A stretch of 56,860 nucleotides of DNA, from contig JAFRNY010000090.1 in NCBI GenBank assembly GCA_017429945.1, positions 1 through 56,860 on the forward strand, given 5' to 3'. Positions 6,657 to 13,912 of this stretch are shown here, piece by piece. A model generated the notes under the pieces. The model saw only the letters and a program-made list of their open reading frames with translations. It did not search any database and had not been told where the DNA came from. Numbering within the stretch: position 1 is the stretch's first letter; each line of letters begins with the position of its first letter. The translations under genes and the position numbers were made by a program. Source of the DNA: Bacteroidaceae bacterium (lineage in GTDB: Bacteria; Bacteroidota; Bacteroidia; Bacteroidales; Bacteroidaceae).

Positions 6657-7925
6657 ATGAGAAAAAGAATGATTATGTTGGCAGCGCTCGCCGTGGCGCT
6701 GACAGCTGCGCCGTTGGCAGGATGCTCTGACGACGACCATGGCATTGAGATGCCCAAAGACAACACGTTTAAACCCATAACGCTGACGCGAGCCCAGCAG
6801 GAGTTGGTGACGGCCTCCAACGACTTCGCCTTCAACCTCTTCCGTCGTGCTACGCTTCCTGTCGATGGTGCATCGGGCTTATCCGCTCAGAAGAGTGCTA
6901 TCCTCTCACCGCTCAGCATCACCTACGCCCTCGGGATGCTCAACAACGGTGCCGCAGGCGAGACGCAGCAGCAGATAAATGAGGTGCTCGGCTTCGGCGA
7001 CACGGGAGCCGATGGCATCAATGCCTTCTGCCAAAAGATGCTCACCGAGGCGCCCACCCTGGACAAACTGACGAAGGTGATGATTGCCAACAACATCTAC
7101 GTGAACGAAGGCTACAGGCTACTCCCCGATTTCGTTGCCAAAGCAAACGAGTTCTACGATGCAAAACCTGAGACGCGCAACTTCCACGACGGCAAGACCT
7201 GCAGCGTCATCAACCGGTGGGCCAGCGACCACACTGATGGAATGATTGATAAGGTGCTGTCGGAAGACACGTTCAACCCCGATGCTGTGAGCTACCTACT
7301 CAACGCCATCTACTTCAAAGGCGCATGGAAGGAGAAATTCAGCAAGAGCCAGACTCGCAACGAGGCTTTCGAGGGCAGAGAGCAGAAGATTCCAATGATG
7401 CATCAGGAGCATGAGTTCAACTACACCGAGAACGAGCTCTGCCAGGCGTTGCGTCTGCCCTATGGCAATGGCGCTTACGCAATGACCATCCTCCTGCCAC
7501 GCGAAGGAACGACCGTGGACGAACTGCTGCTCTCACTCAACGCTGAGAGCTGGCAGCAGTATCGGTATATGGGCTGCGCCATCGTCGATGTCAAGTTGCC
7601 GCGATTCGAGTCGAAGACGGATTTGGACTTGAACGAGATCATGGCCAGTCTCGGTATGCCCAAGGCTTTCACCCCGTTTGAAGCTGAGTTCCCTAATTTC
7701 TGCAACGTGCCAACCTACATAGACATGATGAAGCAAGTGGCTCGCATCAAGCTCGACGAGGAAGGCACCGAGGCTGCTGCCGTCACCGTGATAGGTGATA
7801 TCGCTACATCTGTGCCCATGGAGCCGCAGCACGTCACTTTCCACGCCACCCGCCCCTTCCTCTACGTCATCAGCGAGCAGTCCACAGGCGCCATATTCTT
7901 CATCGGCAAGTACGTAGGCGACTAA
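6657..7925 (+). CDS. serpin family protease inhibitor, lipoprotein
   Basis: The 422-residue product begins with a lipoprotein signal (lipobox LAGC, Cys near residue 22) and a short polar linker, so it is probably tethered to the outer membrane. A full serpin domain follows: SPLSITYALGMLNNGAAGETQQQI, NNIYVNEGY, YLLNAIYFKGAWKEKF and the MMHQ strand. The reactive-centre hinge is DEEGTEAAAVT, with small residues as needed for an inhibitory serpin, and the C-terminal RPFLYVI.....GAIFFIGKY is intact. The P1 residue should lie in VIGDIATSVPM but cannot be fixed from sequence. A likely role is protection from host or competitor serine proteases. Confidence 0.93.
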   Translation: MRKRMIMLAALAVALTAAPLAGCSDDDHGIEMPKDNTFKPITLTRAQQELVTASNDFAFNLFRRATLPVDGASGLSAQKSAILSPLSITYALGMLNNGAAGETQQQINEVLGFGDTGADGINAFCQKMLTEAPTLDKLTKVMIANNIYVNEGYRLLPDFVAKANEFYDAKPETRNFHDGKTCSVINRWASDHTDGMIDKVLSEDTFNPDAVSYLLNAIYFKGAWKEKFSKSQTRNEAFEGREQKIPMMHQEHEFNYTENELCQALRLPYGNGAYAMTILLPREGTTVDELLLSLNAESWQQYRYMGCAIVDVKLPRFESKTDLDLNEIMASLGMPKAFTPFEAEFPNFCNVPTYIDMMKQVARIKLDEEGTEAAAVTVIGDIATSVPMEPQHVTFHATRPFLYVISEQSTGAIFFIGKYVGD

Positions 7926-8015
7926 GCAACTCAATGACTATTTTTGCAGCGTAACCTACCGTAACACCTTATGCGTCTGAAACAGCGACAGCAATAAAAC
8001 ATAACAAATACAACA

Positions 8016-9782
8016 ATGAGAACGAAACCACTCCCCTACTCCACCGCTGCGGGTCGCTTTGCGCGACTGCTCGCAGTGCTGATCAGCGTCAGCTTCACGC
8101 TTAATGTCCTCGCCTTTGAGCGCGAGATGATTTGGCCTAAGGGCAAGATGCCCGACGCTCAGGCTCATCAGATTGCCGCCATGACCGATGAGGCCGGTGC
8201 GCCTAAGTTCAAGGCCGACAAGCACCGCGTGGCCTATCTCGAGTGGTTCGATGCGCCGGCGGCCGATGTGAGGAACGGCGGTTGCATGATTCTCATCTCC
8301 GGTGGCGCCTACAACAACTGCTGCGACGTGGGGCTCATCAAGAAGTGGCGCGAGCGCTTCACGCAGCTGGGCTTCCAGTGCGTAAACTTCGTATATCGCA
8401 CGCCGCGGCCTACGGGATTGCCCGTATATCAGACGGCGTGGGAGGATGGCCAGCGCGCTGTGCGCCTCGTGCGCAGCGAGGCCCGCAAGCGTGGTTTCGA
8501 TCCCGAGCGGATAGGAGTGATAGGCATGTCGGCCGGCTCGCACCTGGGATTGCTCCTCGCCACCAGCTCGCAGACACCTGCCTACGCGCCCATCGACAAG
8601 CTCGACACCGTGGCCTGCCACATCAACTGGGCGCTGCTCAATGCCCCGGCCTACGTCACCACCGACGGCGAGAAGGGCACGCCGGCCACGCGTCAAGGCT
8701 ACGGCACGGACGTCCGACTCTCCTCTGTCTTCAAGTTCGACGCCAAGACCTGCCCCATCAGCCTGCAGCACGGAGGCAACGACGAATACACGCCCAATGG
8801 CTCAACGCTCATCTATCGCGAGCTGCGCAAGCGCAAGATACCCGCTGAGCTTCACCTCTATCCAGGCAAGGGCCATGGGGCCTTCGGATTGGAACGAACG
8901 GTGGAGTTCATGCGCCAGATGGGCTTCCTTGGTAAGCCTGAGGCTGAGGTGGCGCTGCTGGACCGCTATGCCAGCGACGATGCGCGCCGCGAGAAGCTGA
9001 CTGAGGATGTGTGGCCCGAAGGCCGTATGCCCGACGCACAGGACCACCAGTGCAAGCCCTATTTGGAATGGCACTTCCCCAAGGAACTGAAGACGAAGGC
9101 CATACAGATTATCTATTCCGGAGGCAGCTACGAGGGCAACGACCCCGACGGTTTCGAGGTGGCGCCTGCGCGCCGCTACCTGAACGAGCGCGGCATGACG
9201 GTCGTCACGATGAAGTATCGCACACCGCGCCCCAAGGGACTATCCAAGCACACTACAGCCTGGCAGGACCTGCAGCGCGCCATACGCATCGTGCGCAGCA
9301 AGGCCGAGAGCTATGGCCTCGACCCCAATCAGATAGGCATCATGGGCAGCTCGGCCGGAGGCCACCTGACGCTTATGGGCGTGACATCATCGCAGCACCG
9401 CGCCTACTGGCCCATCGACGACCTCGACAAGCTGCCGTGCAACGTGCAATGGGGCATTGGCATCTATCCCGCTTATGCCTTGACCGACGGTGCCGACGGA
9501 CATAACAAAGGCGGCGGCAACGACGACTCGGCCGTGCTGGTGCCCGAGTTCAGCTTCGACCTAAAGACAGCGCCCATGCTCTTCGTCCACGGCGACGCCG
9601 ACGGCTATGCAGCCATGAGCAGCGTGAAGACGTGGGAGAAGATGCGCGCCATGGGCATACAGAGCGAGCTCCACACGCTGGCCCTGCGCAACCATTGTTT
9701 CCAGCGAACAGCCTCGCCAGGCACTGGCAGCTACACTTGGCTCGACCGCATCGGCGACTTCCTGCAATACGTGCTCAAGTGA
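8016..9782 (+). CDS. secreted double-domain alpha/beta-hydrolase esterase
   Basis: The 588-residue protein has a signal-like N-terminus (hydrophobic residues about 17-34) and two consecutive alpha/beta-hydrolase domains of the carbohydrate esterase/BD-FAE type. Domain 1 (about 40-310) has the oxyanion ISGGAY, nucleophile GMSAG (Ser172), acid GGNDEYTPNGS and HGAFG. Domain 2 (about 325-588) has YSGGSYEGND, GSSAGG (Ser446), GDADGYAAMSS and NHCF. The same start (EMIWPKGKMPDAQ / DVWPEGRMPDAQ) and the shared RTPRPxGLxxxxTAWxDxQRA show that one domain arose by duplication of the other. Both triads look intact. De-esterification (acetyl or feruloyl) of plant cell-wall sugars is the likely job; the true substrate is unknown. 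Confidence 0.85.
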   Translation: MRTKPLPYSTAAGRFARLLAVLISVSFTLNVLAFEREMIWPKGKMPDAQAHQIAAMTDEAGAPKFKADKHRVAYLEWFDAPAADVRNGGCMILISGGAYNNCCDVGLIKKWRERFTQLGFQCVNFVYRTPRPTGLPVYQTAWEDGQRAVRLVRSEARKRGFDPERIGVIGMSAGSHLGLLLATSSQTPAYAPIDKLDTVACHINWALLNAPAYVTTDGEKGTPATRQGYGTDVRLSSVFKFDAKTCPISLQHGGNDEYTPNGSTLIYRELRKRKIPAELHLYPGKGHGAFGLERTVEFMRQMGFLGKPEAEVALLDRYASDDARREKLTEDVWPEGRMPDAQDHQCKPYLEWHFPKELKTKAIQIIYSGGSYEGNDPDGFEVAPARRYLNERGMTVVTMKYRTPRPKGLSKHTTAWQDLQRAIRIVRSKAESYGLDPNQIGIMGSSAGGHLTLMGVTSSQHRAYWPIDDLDKLPCNVQWGIGIYPAYALTDGADGHNKGGGNDDSAVLVPEFSFDLKTAPMLFVHGDADGYAAMSSVKTWEKMRAMGIQSELHTLALRNHCFQRTASPGTGSYTWLDRIGDFLQYVLK

Positions 9783-9829
9783 CAGGCTATTCCATCTTTA
9801 AGTAGATGCACACAATTAGTTCATATAAC

Positions 9830-9908
9830 AACGAATTATTCGAATTATACGAATTCTCTGCAAGACCTCAGAGGGACAAAAAAATTCGTATAATTCGTAT
9901 AATTCGTT
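9830..9908. repeat. 26-bp inverted repeat pair (AACGAATTATACGAATT type)
   Basis: The left arm 9830-9855 and right arm 9883-9908 are inverted repeats with one mismatch in 26 bases. Each arm is itself built of near-9-bp CGAATTATA units. The 27-base spacer contains CCTCAGAGGG. The element lies just before the M61 gene and could form a long hairpin in its leader. Reading frames that start upstream at 9806 run through it and are not thought to be the real start. Confidence 0.8.
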
Positions 9909-9940
9909 GTAGAAAAAAATCATATTTACCAGCGTTGACA

Positions 9941-11482
9941 ATGACAGCCCGATCCAGAATCTCCATTCTCTTTGCCGTGCTCATGCTTTTGTTCACGGCG
10001 GCCTGCAACCATCGACAGGCCGACTATCAGCTGACGTACACCGTGACTCCCGACACGGCAGGGCACTATCTGAATGTTCACCTTGCCTATAGCTCTGACA
10101 GCACCCTCCCCCACCCCACCGACGTGGTGCTGACCATGCCCCGCTGGGCGCCCGGCTACTACGAGATGCTCGACTTTGCCAAGCACCTGACGGACTTCAG
10201 TGCTCAGGACGCCCAAGGTCAAAAGCTCGAATGGCGCAAGGAGGGGCTGAACCGCTGGCGCGTGGCGCTGCCCGAGGACGGCCGTGCTGAAGTCTCCTAT
10301 CGCATCTATGCCAACCAGCGCGACGTGGCCTCCAGCCGCGTGGAAAGTGACATCGCTTTCGTGGCGCCTAACGGAGTCTTCATGTACGTGGACGGCCAGC
10401 AGGATCATGCCGTGACCGTACGCTTCCAGATGCCCGACGGATGGGCGCATATTGCCACGGGCATGAAGCCTCACGACGATGACCGTTGTGCCTTCACACC
10501 ACAGAATTTCGATGTGCTCTATGATTCGCCTCTCTTGCTGGGCAATTTCTATACAAAGAGATTCACGCACGAGGGCCACGACTATGAGTTTGCCCTCGAG
10601 ACGCCCGACGGAGCTGAGGAGATGCACCTCGAAGACAATTTCAAGCGCATCGTCACGGCTGCCACGCAGATGATGGGCGACGTGCCCTACGACAACTACT
10701 GCCTCATCCACATGGGACAGGGCGGCGGCGGACTGGAGCACTTAAATTCGCAGGCTTGCTACACCGACGGCACCTACCGCTTTGCCACGCGCCGCGAGGA
10801 GGTGAAGTTCCTGGCTTTCGTGGCTCATGAGTATTTCCATCTCTACAACGTCAAATGCATCAGGCCTGCCGAGCTGTGGCCGCTGGATTATGACCACGAA
10901 GCCATCACCCCGATGCTATGGGTCAGCGAGGGCCTGACGTGCTACTATGAGTTTCGTCTCCTGCGCAACGCGGGCATCGCTACGCCCGACGAAGCGCTGG
11001 AGCTGCTATCAACCTATTTTAGCCTCTATGCGCCCCACGAAGGCCAGCGTCATCAGAGCCTGCGGCAGAGCAGCTACGACATCTGGCTTAACTTCATGAA
11101 CCCCGACGACAACGCACGCGACGTACGTATCAACTACTATTTCAAAGGTCCCGTCATAGGTCTGCTCATGGACATCGACATCCGCCGTAAGACGCAGCAG
11201 CAGAAGTCGCTCGACGACGTGATGCGCCTGCTCTATCAGCGCTACTACCACGAGCTGCAGCGCGGCTTCACCGAAGAAGAGTTCTGGGATGCCTGCGCCG
11301 AAGTGGCCGGCCAGCCGCTCACGGACGTCCGTCACCTCGTGGACACCACCGACGACATCCCCTACTCCGACTATCTCAACGATGCCGGTCTCCGCGTGGA
11401 CACCGCCACATGGAGCATCCAGCGTGTGGACGCTCCAACAGCCGAGCAACAGCAATTCCTGAAGGCCATGAAGTTGGAATGA
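9941..11482 (+). CDS. M61 family metallopeptidase (glycyl-aminopeptidase type), lipoprotein
   Basis: Start 9941 gives a 513-residue protein with a lipoprotein signal (LLFTAACNH, Cys near residue 23). The N-terminal beta-sandwich (about 28-180, VVLTMPRWAPGYYEMLDFAKHL) is typical of M61. The zinc motif HEYFHLYNVKCIRP (HExxH) and the distal Glu in WVSEGLTCYYE are intact, as is the GxGGLEHLNS motif. M61 enzymes usually end in a PDZ domain; here the chain stops about where it would begin (NDAGLRVDTATWSIQ), so the protein is shorter than usual. It probably acts in the periplasm or on the outer membrane as an aminopeptidase. Upstream frame extension to 9806 was rejected. Confidence 0.9.
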   Translation: MTARSRISILFAVLMLLFTAACNHRQADYQLTYTVTPDTAGHYLNVHLAYSSDSTLPHPTDVVLTMPRWAPGYYEMLDFAKHLTDFSAQDAQGQKLEWRKEGLNRWRVALPEDGRAEVSYRIYANQRDVASSRVESDIAFVAPNGVFMYVDGQQDHAVTVRFQMPDGWAHIATGMKPHDDDRCAFTPQNFDVLYDSPLLLGNFYTKRFTHEGHDYEFALETPDGAEEMHLEDNFKRIVTAATQMMGDVPYDNYCLIHMGQGGGGLEHLNSQACYTDGTYRFATRREEVKFLAFVAHEYFHLYNVKCIRPAELWPLDYDHEAITPMLWVSEGLTCYYEFRLLRNAGIATPDEALELLSTYFSLYAPHEGQRHQSLRQSSYDIWLNFMNPDDNARDVRINYYFKGPVIGLLMDIDIRRKTQQQKSLDDVMRLLYQRYYHELQRGFTEEEFWDACAEVAGQPLTDVRHLVDTTDDIPYSDYLNDAGLRVDTATWSIQRVDAPTAEQQQFLKAMKLE

Positions 11483-11486
11483 GGCA

Positions 11487-11596
11487 AAGCCCCTCTCCCC
11501 GCTCCCCCCGTGGGGGGGAGAGCTCCATATTCTCTGGAAACCTCTCAAGCGGAAACGCAGTCCTCCCCCCCCACGGGGGGAGTTAGAGAGGGGCTT
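11487..11596. repeat. intergenic GC-rich palindromic element
   Basis: Arms of 34 bases (11487-11520 and 11563-11596) are inverted repeats; each carries its own CTCCCCCC-GT-GGGGGGG hairpin. A 42-base middle contains CAAGCGGAAA, shared with the SDR element. It begins 4 bases after the M61 stop codon and may also end transcription. It is architecturally the same as the element inside mnmG at 30852-30944 (two hairpin arms around a spacer). Confidence 0.8.
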
Positions 11597-11678
11597 GACG
11601 AATGAGATGTGCCAATTAGCCTGTATCTATTGTTGCAATAGCCTGCAGGCATAATCCTGAAGGGCTCGTTAACTTATT

Positions 11679-11762
11679 CACGTCACAATGTGATATGATC
11701 ACGTCACGTTGTGATATCATCACGTCACAACGTGACGTGAACAAATCACATCGTGATTTCAT
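11679..11762. repeat. 21-bp tandem array of TCAC-N3-GTGA palindromes
   Basis: Four units of exactly 21 bases start at 11679, 11700, 11721 and 11742. Each has a dyad core: TCACAATGTGA, TCACGTTGTGA, TCACAACGTGA, TCACATCGTGA. The central three bases vary but the arms do not, the signature of a protein-binding or cruciform constraint. It lies between the convergent M61 and SLC13 genes. Confidence 0.85.
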
Positions 11763-11841
11763 GAATCCGATAAGGCGATAATCCTTTCAAAGCGCCTCAA
11801 CCTGGAAATCTTACTTATCTGAAATAACTTTTGAAAACAAT

Positions 11842-11877
11842 AATCCCGCCGAGAAGCATGAGTCTCTCGGCGGGATT
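11842..11877. terminator. bidirectional hairpin terminator
   Basis: AATCCCGCCGAGA (11842-11854) pairs perfectly with TCTCGGCGGGATT (11865-11877). On the plus strand TTATTTTAC follows, on the minus strand ATTGTTTTC. It serves the SLC13 gene (minus) and may also stop readthrough from the M61 side. Confidence 0.8.
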
Positions 11878-11924
11878 TTATTTTACTCGCGTTGCTGTAC
11901 CGGTTTATCCGTGATGCTGTATCC

Positions 11925-13721
11925 TTAATGTAAAGGCGTGAGCGGGTAAAGGATATTGACAATAAGGATGTTGGACGTGAGAATAATCAGATCCATGAGC
12001 AGGCCTATGCGAATGAAGTCGCTGAAGCGGTAGCCGCCAGGTCCATAGACCAGCATGTGCGTTGGCGAGCCGATGGGCGTGGCAAAACAGCTGCTGACGC
12101 TGATCATAAGCGCTATCATGAACGGGAAGGGTTCGTAGCCCAGTCTGGTGGCAGCCTCGTACATAATGGGGAAGAACATGGCTCCGGCAGCGGTGTTCGA
12201 GATGAACTCCGTTGTGATATTAGCCACGAGACAGATTGAAGCCATGACGATGATCGGGTTTGTGCCACAGGTGTTGAGGATGCCCGATGCCATTTGTTCG
12301 GCAATACCCGTCTTCTGGATGGCAAGGCCCAGCGCAATTGAGCCTGCAAAGATCATGAGAATCTCCCAGTTGATGGCCTTCATGGCCTGGTCGGCGTTGC
12401 AGCAGCGGCAGATGAGCATGGCAGCCGCTGCGAGGAACGCGCTCTGCAGCAAGGGCAGTATGTCTACTGCAGAGAGGACGACCATGGCAATCATTATTGC
12501 GGTGGAAATGAGCGTCTTGCTGCTGATGTTGGGCAGTTGTGGCGAGTCGAAGAACTGCAGCTGCGATGAGAGCGTCTCGGCGCTCGCTGCTCCTCGGCGC
12601 GGACATTCGAGTAGGAGAGTGTCGCCGGCCTGGAGCACCACCTGATGCGGCGACTGGCTTATGCGCTCGCCACGGCGTGCCACGGCCACGAGAATCATAT
12701 CGTTGTCGCGCTCGAAGGTGGTATCGCCTATGCTGGTGCCTATGAGGCTGCTGCCGAAGGTGACGTAAGCCGTGCGCAGTTGTTGGTTCTGGTCGAGCTC
12801 GCTGGTGGAGAAAACGGGGTGGTCTGCATTGACGAAGCCATAGGCTTTGCGCAGGTCGAGCAGCTCGTCGATCTGTCCGGCGAAGATGAGGCGGTCGCCT
12901 CCCATGATAGGTTCGTCGTCGAATGCAGGCGTGGAGATATCATCGAAATGCGCGATTTCTATCAGGCTGCCTCCGCGCACCGTCTTCAGTCCGGCCTCGG
13001 CCACGGTCTGTCCGATGTGGGGATTATCGGCCGGAACGAGCAGTTCAAGGGTGTATTCTGAAGTAGATTTGAAGGCCGATTCGGGAGCCTTGCGGTCGGG
13101 CAGCAGGCGATGCAGGGCGATGATCGAGAGAATGCCTACAGCCAGGCAGAAGAGGCCCGGTAGGGTAGTGGCCAGCACGTTCATGGCATTGCCCGTGTTG
13201 TTCTCGTAGAGTCCGGAGATGATGAGGTTTGGCGGCGTTCCGATGAGCGTGCAGACGCCTCCCATGCCTGCTGCGTAGCTGAGCGGAATGAGTAGTTTTG
13301 ATGGCGATATGCCCAACTTCTTCGACCACATCTTTACGATGCCGACGAACATAGCCACTACGGTGGTGTTGCTGAGGAACGAGCTCAGCGCTGCCACGGG
13401 CAGCATCAGGCGCACGATGGCCTTGGAATAGCTGCTTGGTTGGCCTAGCAGCCGCTTTACGATCCACTGGAGCACGCCGGTGTGGGTGAGGCCTGCCACT
13501 ACGACAAACAACACGCCGACCACAATCACCGATGTGGAGCTAAATCCCGAGAACGCTTCTCTGGCATCGAGCACTCCCGTGACGAAGAGTGTGCCGATGA
13601 CAGCCAGGAAGACGATGTCGGTGCGCAGTTTTGTGAATAAAAGTGTGGAGAACATTGCCAAGACTGTGGCAATAGTTATCCAGGCGTAGAGGCTCAGGCC
13701 TCCGAACATAATACTGTCCAT
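11925..13721 (-). CDS. SLC13/DASS family permease with two TrkA-C (RCK_C) domains
   Basis: The 598-residue inner-membrane transporter has N- and C-terminal blocks of hydrophobic helices with the family signatures SFLSNTTVVAMFVGIV (about residue 115-130) and ITTEFISNTAAGAMFFPI (about 505-525), plus GTPPNLIISGL and FATPIGSPTHMLVYGPG. Between them (about 200-370) lie two soluble TrkA-C domains (TLELLVPADNPHIGQTV and TAYVTFGSSLIGTSI), which bind a regulatory ligand. Family members move dicarboxylates, sulfate or similar anions with Na+ or H+. The substrate is not clear. It is a single-gene unit with its own promoter at 13771 and a terminator at 11842. Confidence 0.88.
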   Translation of the reverse strand: MDSIMFGGLSLYAWITIATVLAMFSTLLFTKLRTDIVFLAVIGTLFVTGVLDAREAFSGFSSTSVIVVGVLFVVVAGLTHTGVLQWIVKRLLGQPSSYSKAIVRLMLPVAALSSFLSNTTVVAMFVGIVKMWSKKLGISPSKLLIPLSYAAGMGGVCTLIGTPPNLIISGLYENNTGNAMNVLATTLPGLFCLAVGILSIIALHRLLPDRKAPESAFKSTSEYTLELLVPADNPHIGQTVAEAGLKTVRGGSLIEIAHFDDISTPAFDDEPIMGGDRLIFAGQIDELLDLRKAYGFVNADHPVFSTSELDQNQQLRTAYVTFGSSLIGTSIGDTTFERDNDMILVAVARRGERISQSPHQVVLQAGDTLLLECPRRGAASAETLSSQLQFFDSPQLPNISSKTLISTAIMIAMVVLSAVDILPLLQSAFLAAAAMLICRCCNADQAMKAINWEILMIFAGSIALGLAIQKTGIAEQMASGILNTCGTNPIIVMASICLVANITTEFISNTAAGAMFFPIMYEAATRLGYEPFPFMIALMISVSSCFATPIGSPTHMLVYGPGGYRFSDFIRIGLLMDLIILTSNILIVNILYPLTPLH

Positions 13722-13770
13722 AAGTATTTATTTGCGATATAGAGTTAGTGTTTCTCGATGTATTCTCCTG

Positions 13771-13778
13771 CAAAGGTA
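13771..13778 (-). promoter_or_regulatory. -7 promoter element of the SLC13 permease gene
   Basis: The complement reads TACCTTTG followed by CAGGAG, about 50 bases before the start codon; it matches TAnnTTTG. Confidence 0.6.
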
Positions 13779-13785
13779 CGAAGAA

Positions 13786-13875
13786 ATGACAAATGCCAAA
13801 TGTCAAATGACGAATATTTTTTACTTCTCAATTTTCACTCCTCATTTTTCACTTTTCATTTTTCACTTTTCATTT
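13786..13875. repeat. heptamer run followed by TTTTTCACTTTTCA repeats
   Basis: AAATGAC-type heptamers (13786-13812) are followed by several copies of the AT-rich motif TCATTTTTCACTTTTCATTT (about 13822-13875). The same motif occurs at 3640-3665, 23906-23938, 51857-51895 and at the right end of the window, always next to gene boundaries. Confidence 0.7.
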
Positions 13876-13882
13876 AATAATG

Positions 13883-13890
13883 TATCTTTG
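13883..13890 (+). promoter_or_regulatory. -7 promoter element of the DUF4838 gene
   Basis: TATCTTTG lies 23 bases before the ATG at 13913 and matches TAnnTTTG. Confidence 0.6.
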
Positions 13891-13912
13891 TGCCGACAAA
13901 TAACTTAATAGC

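Noticed and set aside
9806-9940. Extended N-terminus of the M61 peptidase
   Set aside because: The extension is translated from an inverted repeat (IRIIRIIR-type peptide); the lipoprotein signal begins at 9941.
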